Notes under the pieces: model-generated | Seen by the model: only the letters and a program-made list of their open reading frames with translations | Database searches by the model: none | Told to the model about the DNA's origin: nothing | Made by a program: the position numbers and the translations under genes | Shown: piece after piece, positions 7,934 through 14,012 of the stretch | Layout of the letters: every line of letters starts with the position of its first letter | Position numbering within the stretch: position 1 is the stretch's first letter | Source: Bacteroidota bacterium | GTDB lineage: Bacteria; Bacteroidota; Bacteroidia; Bacteroidales; UBA4417 | NCBI GenBank assembly: GCA_020048595.1 | Contig: JAIFMH010000136.1 | Span: 1-14,323 of the forward strand | Length of the DNA: 14,323 nucleotides | Direction of reading: 5' to 3'

Positions 7934-7971
7934 TTACATTCATGTAACAGCATGCCGGTTTCATTACCGGC
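7934..7971 (+). other. paired stem-loops just downstream of the symporter gene
   Basis: TTACAT/ATGTAA (7934-7939 and 7942-7947) and GCCGGT/ACCGGC (7954-7959 and 7966-7971) lie side by side. An outer TCCG (7928-7931) can pair with CGGA (7971-7974), allowing a small three-way junction. The GC-rich stem has no T-run after it, so on the plus strand this is not a standard terminator. It may still mark the 3' end of the symporter mRNA. Confidence 0.3.
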
Positions 7972-7995
7972 GGATATTGCATGGCAGATGTGCGA

Positions 7996-8154
7996 AATCC
8001 ATATATGGATTATTTAAATATCAGTATCCATAATTGAAGAAGTTTTGCTATCCGCGGCAAACCTGGAATCCTTTATATAATCAGATTCATTTGATTTTAT
8101 CTCCCTGAAATTGAACATATTTCCTTAAAAAGTGGTAACTTTATAGTATGGATA
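7996..8154. promoter_or_regulatory. palindrome and repeated TCCATA half-sites upstream of the slipin gene
   Basis: This covers most of the 310-bp gap between the symporter stop and the slipin start. AATCCATATATGGATT (7996-8011) is a perfect 16-bp palindrome made of TCCATA and TATGGA. The same half-site recurs as TATCCATA (8025-8032) and, inverted, TATGGATA (8147-8154). In addition TTTATAGTATG occurs twice as an 11-bp direct repeat (8140-8150 and 8166-8176), starts 26 bp apart. A weak Bacteroidota-type promoter could be TTG at 8111-8113 with TAACTTTA at 8136-8143, though its 22-nt spacer is long. The layout suggests an operator region for a dimeric regulator. No regulator gene lies nearby. Confidence 0.35.
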
Positions 8155-8191
8155 ATATATTTCTGTTTATAGTATGATAAACCTAAATTAT

Positions 8192-8196
8192 GGAGG
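8192..8196 (+). promoter_or_regulatory. strong Shine-Dalgarno that decides the slipin start
   Basis: GGAGG at 8192-8196 is 8 nt from the ATG at 8205, an ideal spacing. It lies inside the alternative start at 8190 and only 2 nt before the ATG at 8199. So 8205 is the best start. Shine-Dalgarno sequences this good are uncommon in Bacteroidota, and no other gene in the window has one. Confidence 0.6.
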
Positions 8197-8204
8197 AAAT
8201 GAAC

Positions 8205-9125
8205 ATGAGACGTTTTAATGCTTTTGCTTCGCTGATCTTCATACTTATATGTGTTATAGGTGGAGGAATAGCCTGGTTATCATACAGCGGTCCGGCTGAT
8301 ACTGTTGCAACTCTGTGGATAATCATTATTGCTTTTGTCACTGCTGTTATTGTTTCCGCCTCAATAAAAGTGGCTGACCAATGGGAAAAGGCGGTGATAT
8401 TACGTTTAGGTAATTTTCGCGCCATCAGGGGACCAGGATTATTTTTTATCATTCCTGTAATTGATGCTATTCCTTACTGGATTGATATCCGTGTAATTAC
8501 AACTACGTTCAAAACAGAAAAAACCCTTACCAAGGACACCGTCCCTGTTGATGTGGATGCAGTTTTGTTCTGGAAAGTGATTGATTCAAAGAAAGCAGCA
8601 CTGGATGTAGCCGACTATCAGAGTGCAATAAGCTGGGCATCGCAAACCGCACTTCGGGATGTAATTGGTAAAACCATGCTTTCGGATATGCTCGAAGGCA
8701 GGGAGAAAATCAGTGCCGAACTTCAAAAAATTATTGATGAGCGCACTGAGCCATGGGGTATCAATGTTATTTCGGTGGAGGTTAAAGATGTTTTAATTCC
8801 TCCGGCATTGGAAGATGCCATGTCCATGCAGGCTCAGGCTGAAAGAGAGCGGCAGGCCCGTGTTATACTTGGGGATTCCGAACGGCAGGTGGCACAAAAA
8901 TTTGCAGAAGCGGCCAGCACGTATGCTGATAATCCTACTGCTTTTCATCTCCGGGCTATGAACATGCTTTATGAAGGATTAAAACAGAATTCCACCATAG
9001 TAATTGTTCCCAGTTCGGCAGTTGAAACGATGCAGTTAGGCGGCCTCAGCGGGATAACGGCATTAACCATGCAGCTGCAGAAAGAGAAAATGGAAAAAGA
9101 AAAGGCAAACAGTTCCTTGCCCTAA
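8205..9125 (+). CDS. SPFH/slipin (stomatin-like) membrane protein
   Basis: Start chosen at 8205 from the Shine-Dalgarno, giving 306 residues. Two hydrophobic segments come first (about 8-27 and 33-54). A typical band-7/SPFH domain follows (about 55-215), with VADQWEKAVILRLGNFRAIRGPGLFFIIPVID, then DTVPVDVDAVLFWKV, then a helix with ALRDVIGKTMLSDMLEGRE, and WGINVISVEVKDVLIPPALEDAM. Next is the charged helix MQAQAERERQARVILGDSERQVAQKFAEAA, characteristic of slipins. Slipins form large membrane-associated oligomers and organise membrane microdomains or regulate proteases and channels. Many bacterial slipin genes sit beside an NfeD-type membrane protease gene. None is present here: the next gene is convergent and unrelated. 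The C-terminus has a short Lys/Glu helix (about 290-300). Confidence 0.9.
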   Translation: MRRFNAFASLIFILICVIGGGIAWLSYSGPADTVATLWIIIIAFVTAVIVSASIKVADQWEKAVILRLGNFRAIRGPGLFFIIPVIDAIPYWIDIRVITTTFKTEKTLTKDTVPVDVDAVLFWKVIDSKKAALDVADYQSAISWASQTALRDVIGKTMLSDMLEGREKISAELQKIIDERTEPWGINVISVEVKDVLIPPALEDAMSMQAQAERERQARVILGDSERQVAQKFAEAASTYADNPTAFHLRAMNMLYEGLKQNSTIVIVPSSAVETMQLGGLSGITALTMQLQKEKMEKEKANSSLP

Positions 9126-9146
9126 TTGCTATAACGCAGTAAAATC

Positions 9147-9941
9147 TTATAAGGAATCGCTAGCCGCGGGGAAATTTATCATTTCAATGTACCAATAACC
9201 ATACTGGTAAAGGAATTCAATTGAACCCGTACCCGCATAGTTTTGCTTCAGCGTACTCCCTTCAATAATTCCCGTAAAGTCAATATTAAAACTTACTAAA
9301 GCGTTTATGTCCCCTGTTGTGATGTCAGTAATTTCAAAATGCTGAATCGAAAAAGAGCCGAAAGCATCACGAAAAGTCCTGAACCATGCCGATTCCACAG
9401 CTTCTTTAGTGAAATGTCCTTCATAATATTCAGCTTCTTTATTTAAAAACGCCTCTATTCCTTCAAAGCTGTATCTCCTCAGATCGTATTCATGGTTAGG
9501 ATGAAACTCCTCATAAATAAAACAAGTCATCATTCCGGGGATTCTCATATTGTCCATTTCATGCACAAAAAGTTCTTCAGTTACGAAACGGTAAATCTCA
9601 CGCTCTTCAACATCGCATAAAGTATCAAGTTGAATCCCGTTTTTGTTCAGCATATTCATTATTCTATCCAATTCCACACTTACCTGCGAATCGGGAATAT
9701 CAGCAACCGGAATAAAAACAGGCCGTTCAATAAAATCATAAAGTAAAATAGGTTTTGCATTCCGGAAGCTGTTTTCAAATGCTTCGACAGAGTTCAGAAA
9801 TTCATTTTCTATCAATGGATGAACTGCCTTGGTATCGGAAGGGCCTGTTATTATGGCACCATGTTCAAGCATCAGTTTCATCTTTTTTAACTCATTATCA
9901 ATCCTGAGTTTTTCAAGTTCGTCGTCGATTTCGTCTTTCAT
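9147..9941 (-). CDS. conserved-looking hypothetical protein, possible NTF2-like C-terminus
   Basis: I do not recognise this 264-residue protein. It begins with a very acidic/basic helix suited to a coiled coil (about 3-26, EIDDELEKLRIDNELKKMKLMLEHG). The segment HPLIENEFLNSVEAFENSF (41-59) and a central region lie between this and the last 115 residues. That last part, with RYSFEGIEAFLNKEAEYYEGHFTKEAVESAWFRTFRDAF and then alternating beta strands ending FLYQYGYWYIEMINFP, has the helix-then-curved-sheet pattern of NTF2/SnoaL-like folds. There is no signal peptide or membrane segment, so it is cytoplasmic. It is convergent with the slipin gene (21 bp between stops) and has no same-strand partner. 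The start ATG is the first Met of a strongly charged N-terminus. Coding is certain from length and composition; function is unknown. Confidence 0.75.
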   Translation of the reverse strand: MKDEIDDELEKLRIDNELKKMKLMLEHGAIITGPSDTKAVHPLIENEFLNSVEAFENSFRNAKPILLYDFIERPVFIPVADIPDSQVSVELDRIMNMLNKNGIQLDTLCDVEEREIYRFVTEELFVHEMDNMRIPGMMTCFIYEEFHPNHEYDLRRYSFEGIEAFLNKEAEYYEGHFTKEAVESAWFRTFRDAFGSFSIQHFEITDITTGDINALVSFNIDFTGIIEGSTLKQNYAGTGSIEFLYQYGYWYIEMINFPAASDSL

Positions 9942-10066
9942 ATTTTCGTAATATTAATAAATGTATCTTAAAATAAAATAGTTTCAGCGATTAACTGTTT
10001 TGTAAAAATAATAAAATAGGCAACATTAAACTAAAATAATTGTGAGTCATGCACTCCCATTCAGGT

Positions 10067-10098
10067 ATTGTGCGCCTGTTAAGTACAATATAAATTTG
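10067..10098 (+). promoter_or_regulatory. Bacteroidota-type promoter for the acyltransferase gene
   Basis: ATTG at 10067-10070, a 20-nt spacer and TAAATTTG at 10091-10098 match the -33/-7 pattern TTTG-N19-21-TAnnTTTG of the Bacteroidota housekeeping sigma factor, with one mismatch in the -33 box. Transcription would start near 10104, giving a leader of roughly 105 nt. The rest of the 9942-10210 gap between the two divergent genes shows AT-rich sequence and no convincing minus-strand promoter. Confidence 0.5.
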
Positions 10099-10210
10099 GC
10101 GGAATCTATCACAATTTTAACTATGTTTGTTCTCAGTTTGCCGCCAGGCACAAGAGTATAAAAACCGTGCTTAATTAGTGCCGTAATTGCCTGAACACCA
10201 ACAACAAAAT

Positions 10211-10969
10211 ATGAAACATATAGATTTAGCTGCATCCATAAAAGAAAGCGATTCTGCATTCCTGAAAAAACTTCCGGGTTTTGTAGTCCGAAGTCTCGAA
10301 AGGATTATTAAGCAAGATGAGCTAAACTATGTTATTGAAAAGTACAAGGATTGCGAGCCTGAAAAGTGCAAGTGCTTTTTCCTTTCCAACCATCCGTTTG
10401 GAATTGTCGACGGTTTGATTCTCACTAAAACAGTAATTGAAAAGTATGGTACTTTTAAAGCCATCGGCAATGAGTCTTTTAAATTTGTGCCTCCTCTGCG
10501 GCCTTATATCGCAATGGTAAATCCATATGGGATGAGTTCAAAATCCTATGTTACCGAGTTGGAAAAGATTTACCGGTCGGATGTGGCAATTACTCATTTC
10601 CCTGCCGGGATAGTATCACGACGCATTAACGGAAAAATTCAGGACAGGGAATGGCAGAAGAGTTTCATTACCCGGGCAATTTCGTGCCAGAGGGATATTG
10701 TTCCTTTCTTTTTCCATGGCAGGAATTCCAACCTGTTTTATGGCATCAATATAATTAGGCGGACTTTAGGTATTAAAACCAATATTGAGCTGGCGTTGCT
10801 GCCCCGCGAATTGTTCCTGAAACGGAATAAAACCATCAGGTTGAAAATAGGGAAACCTATTCCATGGCAGACCTTTGATACATCCATAACGCATGTTCAG
10901 TGGGCACAAAAAGTAAGGAAGCATGTTTATGCTATGTCGGCCCCAAACGGAAGCAAACTGGATTTTTAA
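10211..10969 (+). CDS. LPLAT-family (hemolysin-type) acyltransferase
   Basis: The frame can be opened upstream at a TTG (10187), but the residues it adds are poor (PEHQQQN), and ATG 10211 starts a normal protein of 252 residues. It has the lysophospholipid/glycerol-phosphate acyltransferase signature in its OlsB/hemolysin-like form. This comprises SNHPFGIVDGL (59-69) with catalytic His61 and Asp67, and THFPAGIVSRR (128-138) in place of the classical FPEGTRS. It continues with DREWQKSFITRAISCQRDIVPFFFHGRNSNLFY (145-177). His and Asp are five residues apart, as I recall for Bacteroidota NHPxGxxDG proteins, rather than the four of PlsC. These enzymes put an acyl chain on a lyso-lipid or amino-acid lipid at the inner face of the membrane; the acceptor here is unknown. 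There is no obvious membrane helix. It is convergent with the HAD gene, with 33 bp between stops. Confidence 0.85.
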   Translation: MKHIDLAASIKESDSAFLKKLPGFVVRSLERIIKQDELNYVIEKYKDCEPEKCKCFFLSNHPFGIVDGLILTKTVIEKYGTFKAIGNESFKFVPPLRPYIAMVNPYGMSSKSYVTELEKIYRSDVAITHFPAGIVSRRINGKIQDREWQKSFITRAISCQRDIVPFFFHGRNSNLFYGINIIRRTLGIKTNIELALLPRELFLKRNKTIRLKIGKPIPWQTFDTSITHVQWAQKVRKHVYAMSAPNGSKLDF

Positions 10970-11002
10970 CAGCCTGCATTTCTCAATGATAATTTCACGG
11001 AT

Positions 11003-11641
11003 TTACCTGAGAATCCCATTTTCAAAGAAAGTGGTAACATCTTCACCATTAATATGAATTCCTTTGATACCCAGATCTTCAGCAGCTTTTATATTTGCTG
11101 AAGAGTCATCAAAGAAAACCGATTCAGAAGCATCCAGATTCGCATTTTCGAGCACATGCATATAAATTCCTGCATCCGGCTTATGGATTCCGATTTCATG
11201 GGAAAGGAACAACTGCTCAAACAGATCTGCCATTTGCAGCCCATATTGTTTATGGAATTCATGCGTGTAATAATCGAAATGAATACTGTTAGTATTTGAT
11301 AGCAGGAAAACACGGTAATTTTTTCCTAACTGCTGCAACAGCTCAACCCGGTATGCGGGAAAGTCAAGTATAAGCTTGTTCCAGATCCGGTCAATTTCCG
11401 AATCACTTACATTTTGATTCATTATCCGGCATAATTCGCTCCTGAATTGAGCCGGGTTAAGGCTTCCGGTATCAAATTTTTCGAATAGTTTGGCGCTGGC
11501 AAGCTTCATTATCAGCTCTTCCTGGCCGATGCCGCTTAATTTTTCGAGTTCGAGCAACGACAGTAACGGGTTGATATTCAGCAGAACACCCCCCAAATCG
11601 AAGATTATGTTTTTGATTTCTGACTTCTGAATTCCGGGCAT
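11003..11641 (-). CDS. HAD-superfamily phosphatase, YihX-like (subfamily IA)
   Basis: A 212-residue haloacid-dehalogenase-fold protein of normal length. Motif I is FDLGGVL with nucleophile Asp15. Motif II is LLSNTNSIHF (Ser115, Asn116). Motif III Lys is in GIHKPDAGIY (Lys154). Motif IV is VFFDDSSANIKAA (Asp178, Asp179). The helical cap lies between residues 20 and 95. The general-acid position two residues after Asp15 is Gly, as in E. coli YihX (FDLGNV), a glucose-1-phosphate phosphatase. The stretch from SNTN through HKPDAGIYMHVL to FFDD is also very YihX-like. A small phosphorylated metabolite is the likely substrate. The ATG start sits in the spacer shared with the divergent tRNA gene. The stop is 33 bp from the convergent acyltransferase stop. 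Confidence 0.85.
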   Translation of the reverse strand: MPGIQKSEIKNIIFDLGGVLLNINPLLSLLELEKLSGIGQEELIMKLASAKLFEKFDTGSLNPAQFRSELCRIMNQNVSDSEIDRIWNKLILDFPAYRVELLQQLGKNYRVFLLSNTNSIHFDYYTHEFHKQYGLQMADLFEQLFLSHEIGIHKPDAGIYMHVLENANLDASESVFFDDSSANIKAAEDLGIKGIHINGEDVTTFFENGILR

Positions 11642-11663
11642 AAAAAAAATATTTAATACAGGC

Positions 11664-11693
11664 TTTGATTATGAGTACAAAGTTGTAAATTTG
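11664..11693 (+). promoter_or_regulatory. Bacteroidota-type promoter for the tRNA gene
   Basis: TTTG (11664-11667), an 18-nt spacer and TAAATTTG (11686-11693, continuing CAGCC) match the -33 TTTG and -7 TAnnTTTG consensus of this phylum in every defined base, with a spacer one nucleotide shorter than usual. It would start transcription about 33 nt upstream of the mature tRNA 5' end. It overlaps the leader of the divergent HAD gene. Confidence 0.75.
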
Positions 11694-11732
11694 CAGCCTT
11701 AATTCCAATTATGGAGTTACATTTTATTGAAA

Positions 11733-11806
11733 GGGCCTATAGCTCAGATGGTTAGAGCAACTGACTCATAATCAGTAGGTCCCTGGTTCAAGTCCAGGTG
11801 GGCCCA
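11733..11806 (+). tRNA. tRNA with CAU anticodon (tRNA-Met elongator or, more likely, tRNA-Ile2)
   Basis: A complete 74-nt cloverleaf. Acceptor GGGCCTA (11733-11739) pairs with TGGGCCC (11799-11805), with one T-G wobble. The D stem is GCTC/GAGC, the anticodon stem ACTGA/TCAGT with loop CTCATAA, the variable loop AGGTC, and the T stem CCTGG/CCAGG with loop TTCAAGT. The discriminator is A (11806), and the CCA end is not encoded. The anticodon is CAT. The 5' end lacks initiator-Met features, as pair 1-72 is a normal G-C. Acceptor pairs 4-69 and 5-68 are both C-G, as in E. coli tRNA-Ile2, where TilS converts C34 to lysidine so that the tRNA reads AUA. E. coli elongator Met has U-A and A-U there. 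That favours Ile2. Confidence 0.93.
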
Positions 11807-11828
11807 CATCGCAAACAACAGAATAATA

Positions 11829-11864
11829 AACACTTACACATCAAACCGTGTAGGTGTTTTTTTT
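11829..11864 (+). terminator. strong intrinsic terminator after the tRNA
   Basis: AACACTTACAC (11829-11839) pairs with GTGTAGGTGTT (11848-11858) over 11 bp with a single G-T wobble and an 8-nt loop, followed by eight T (11857-11864). It ends transcription 23-58 nt after the tRNA. On the minus strand the stem is followed by a T-rich TTTATTATTC, so it may also stop read-through from the cyclic-nucleotide-binding gene whose stop is at 11967. Confidence 0.9.
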
Positions 11865-11966
11865 GTTTCTGTCGAAAGAGCACAACAACGGAGGCTACAG
11901 AACTAGTAACAAAGATTTATATAAGATTGCTGTTTCAGCCTGTTTATCAGGAAGATAATGATCTGA

Positions 11967-12329
11967 TTATTTTAACAGCATCGAATTCATCTGTCGCAAT
12001 CTGCCGGCCATAATCCGCATTACTTCCAATGCAAAGAAAGGCGTTTGCCGGATCATAAATAAAAAGTTATCGTAATCTACCACTGCCAGTTTACAATCAG
12101 AAGCGGCAATGGCAGCAGCGCTACGCGGACTTGAATCAATCAGGGCCATTTCACCGAATATGCTGCCCGATTTAAGTACATCAATCAATTGATTGTCAAC
12201 ACGAATCTCAACCTCGCCCTCCATCAGAATATACATGCAGTCCCCTTCGGAGCCCTCAGCAAAAATTGTTGTTCCTGACTTAAAATCAACTAATTTATCG
12301 GAATTGATAAAGAGATCTGTTAAATTCAT
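11967..12329 (-). CDS. stand-alone cyclic-nucleotide-binding domain protein
   Basis: This 120-residue protein is a single cNMP-binding (CRP-type) beta-barrel followed by a short C helix (about 95-118), with no helix-turn-helix and no other domain. It reads FKSGTTIFAEGSEGDCMYILMEGEVEIRV (16-44). The phosphate-binding cassette is FGEMALIDSSPRSAAAIA (58-75). Glu60 and Arg69 occupy the places of the ribose- and phosphate-contacting residues in CAP, so nucleotide binding is plausible. Lacking a DNA-binding part, it would act by protein-protein contact, or as a sensor subunit for a partner encoded elsewhere. It is alone on its strand: the tRNA terminator lies about 100 bp beyond its stop and a repeat element about 80 bp ahead of its start. 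The ATG choice is natural (MNLTDLF). Confidence 0.85.
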   Translation of the reverse strand: MNLTDLFINSDKLVDFKSGTTIFAEGSEGDCMYILMEGEVEIRVDNQLIDVLKSGSIFGEMALIDSSPRSAAAIAASDCKLAVVDYDNFLFMIRQTPFFALEVMRIMAGRLRQMNSMLLK

Positions 12330-12407
12330 CGATATAAGCTTTTAAATATCCTATACTTGTTTCTGGGTTTCTGAAATACTTTAACAATATTTTACATGCT
12401 TTGTTTA

Positions 12408-12560
12408 GAGGCTGTACCAAAAGTCATTTTTCCGCAGAGTTGCGTAAAGATTTCGCAGAGTTACGCAGAGTTATTATAGTATAAATTGATACTTAGCGTT
12501 TTTTTGCGTTTTCCCTCAGCGGTTCTCTGCGGTAAAATTTATCACTTTTGATACAGCCTC
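12408..12560. mobile_element. MITE-like inverted-repeat element, 153 bp, non-coding
   Basis: The ends GAGGCTGTACCAAAAGT (12408-12424) and ACTTTTGATACAGCCTC (12544-12560) are inverted repeats matching at 16 of 17 positions. Further in, CCGCAGAG (12432-12439) faces CTCTGCGG (12525-12532). Between them CGCAGAGTT occurs three times in direct orientation (starts 12433, 12454, 12464). There is no open reading frame of note. I see no clear target-site duplication. Size, terminal repeats and lack of coding capacity fit a miniature inverted-repeat transposable element moved by a transposase elsewhere, or a dispersed palindromic repeat of the CGCAGAG type that I recall from other Bacteroidota genomes. 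It takes up about half of the 326-bp gap between the cNMP-binding gene and the lipase-like gene, which has the remaining ~95 bp as upstream region. Confidence 0.7.
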
Positions 12561-12635
12561 AAATCTGTTTGGTCTTTTTGGGGCTAATGAGAACTTATTC
12601 CCTGAACTTATACCGGCTTCCTGTTGTTATAGGTT

Positions 12636-12650
12636 GGTATTATTAATACC
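12636..12650. promoter_or_regulatory. dyad immediately upstream of the lipase-like gene
   Basis: GGTATT (12636-12641) and AATACC (12645-12650) form a perfect dyad around ATT, ending 5 nt before the ATG at 12656. It occupies the ribosome-binding site region, so it could be an operator or a translation-blocking hairpin. No Shine-Dalgarno is visible. This is a chance-level length for an AT-rich spacer, so treat it as weak. Confidence 0.25.
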
Positions 12651-12655
12651 GAACT

Positions 12656-13927
12656 ATGAAATCTTCATTTAAACAAAAGAAATACATATTCCCCCACTAC
12701 TACCTGGCAATAATTTTATTTGCTGGTCTTTTTTTCGTGTCGGGATGTAAAAAGGAAAGCACGGACGAAGATCCAATAATTGAAGAACCGGTAAACGAAA
12801 TATTGGTTTCATACCAGAAGATTCTTGCTCATCCAATTGAAACGATAAAGACACAGATTGGCTTCTGGCAGAGTCTTTATCCTGAAGCAACTTCCATTGT
12901 TAACAATACTGCCTATGGCGTTGATGTGTATAAAATTACCTATAAATCAACCTATAAAGGTGAATCTGTTTTAGCATCAGGGTTGGTAAGCATGCCTCAA
13001 TCACAGGAATCGTTCCCTATAATAAGTTTCCAGAATGGCACCAATACCCTGAGATCCGATAGCCCCAGCGCAAATCCGACCAATTATTATTACACGTTAA
13101 TGGAATACATGGCCGGAAACGGCTACATAATTGCCTTTCCCGACTACATTGGTTTTGGCGCATCGGCACAATATCTTCACCCATATTATGATAAAGAAAC
13201 CACTGACAGGGCCGTGATTGATATGATCAGGGCTTGCCACGAATTACTTGACGAAAAGGATATACAAGTAAAATTCAATGGCGAACATTTCCTAATGGGC
13301 TATTCACAGGGAGGATGGGCAACACTTTCGGGGCTCAAAAACATAGAAACAAACTACAAAACTTCAATACCTGTAACAGCAACTTCTTGTGGCGCAGGGG
13401 CATATGATATGATGGCCATGTCAACGTACGTTCTGGAACAAAATGTTTTTCCGGGACCGATGTATCTTCCGTATTTTATCTATTCGCAGCAGTTGTCAGG
13501 AGCGCATAATGAACCGCTCAGTAAATTTTTCAACGAACCGTTTGCTTCCCGTATCCCGGAACTATTTAGCGGTACGTATTCCAATACCCAGGTGAATGCT
13601 CAACTTAACGATACCATCTCGGGACTTCTTAAAAGCACTATGATCTCGGGTTTTAGCGGCGGAGCTGATTTTGCGCAATTACGGTCGCTGCTGGTAAAAA
13701 ACAGTGTTACAGCCTGGTTGCCGGCTTCAAAAATTAATTTTTACCATGGTTCTGCCGATCTCAATGTACCTCCCGTGCAATCGCAGCTTATATATAACAG
13801 TTTTATAAATCTGGGAGTCGGACAGGATAAAATCCAGCTTATCAATCTGCCTGGTTCCGATCATGAATTCAGTTTGCTGCCATGGGGACTAAAAACCATA
13901 AATTGGTTTAATCAACTGAAAAAATAG
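12656..13927 (+). CDS. secretory-lipase-like alpha/beta hydrolase lipoprotein
   Basis: The protein has 423 residues. A lipoprotein signal peptide ends in VSGC (Cys31), followed by KKESTDEDP, a charged stretch compatible with surface export. The catalytic domain (about 80-420) has FPDYIGFGAS (161-170), as in fungal-type secretory lipases and their bacterial relatives. The nucleophile elbow is GYSQGG with Ser217, a candidate acid is Asp368 in FYHGSADLNVPP, and His403 is in GSDHEFS. The full Ser-Asp-His triad is present in the expected order and spacing. A lid-like insert lies between about 245 and 345. It should hydrolyse an ester or lipid outside the cytoplasm. It is unrelated in sequence to the tandem esterases at 1112-4288 and has no same-strand neighbour. 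A MITE-like element ends 95 bp before it. The ATG at 12656 fits the signal peptide. Confidence 0.87.
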   Translation: MKSSFKQKKYIFPHYYLAIILFAGLFFVSGCKKESTDEDPIIEEPVNEILVSYQKILAHPIETIKTQIGFWQSLYPEATSIVNNTAYGVDVYKITYKSTYKGESVLASGLVSMPQSQESFPIISFQNGTNTLRSDSPSANPTNYYYTLMEYMAGNGYIIAFPDYIGFGASAQYLHPYYDKETTDRAVIDMIRACHELLDEKDIQVKFNGEHFLMGYSQGGWATLSGLKNIETNYKTSIPVTATSCGAGAYDMMAMSTYVLEQNVFPGPMYLPYFIYSQQLSGAHNEPLSKFFNEPFASRIPELFSGTYSNTQVNAQLNDTISGLLKSTMISGFSGGADFAQLRSLLVKNSVTAWLPASKINFYHGSADLNVPPVQSQLIYNSFINLGVGQDKIQLINLPGSDHEFSLLPWGLKTINWFNQLKK

Positions 13928-13941
13928 CTAAATCATTTGGA

Positions 13942-13964
13942 CTAAAGTTCCCGCAAGGGATTAG
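13942..13964 (+). other. small stem-loop between convergent genes
   Basis: TCCC (13949-13952) and GGGA (13957-13960) close a GCAA (GNRA-type) tetraloop, extended by CTAA/TTAG (13942-13945 and 13961-13964) across a 3-nt bulge. It lies 15 nt after the lipase-like gene stop. There is no T-run, so termination is not clearly supported. Confidence 0.25.
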
Positions 13965-14012
13965 CATTGCACATCAAAATACAAGCTGGCCAGTTTTGAA
14001 GCAGTTATCTTT

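Noticed and set aside
10187..10210. TTG start for the acyltransferase
   Set aside because: It adds only PEHQQQN-type residues with no ribosome-binding site. ATG 10211 is the ordinary start and leaves the promoter at 10067-10098 a normal leader.
11089..11313. overlapping small frames within the HAD phosphatase gene
   Set aside because: They are out-of-frame shadows of a gene with all four HAD motifs.
11733..11806. tRNA as an integration site for a genomic island
   Set aside because: No integrase gene and no repeat of the tRNA 3' end is visible in the window, and the flanking genes look like ordinary chromosomal genes.
11798..12013. 71-codon plus-strand frame spanning the tRNA 3' end and terminator
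   Set aside because: It overlaps the tRNA, its terminator and the end of the cNMP-binding gene, and the protein is low-complexity and unlike any family.
12432..12532. CRISPR array suggested by the three CGCAGAGTT repeats
   Set aside because: The repeats are 9 nt with irregular, very short spacing and lie inside terminal inverted repeats, so this is a MITE-like or palindromic repeat and not CRISPR.
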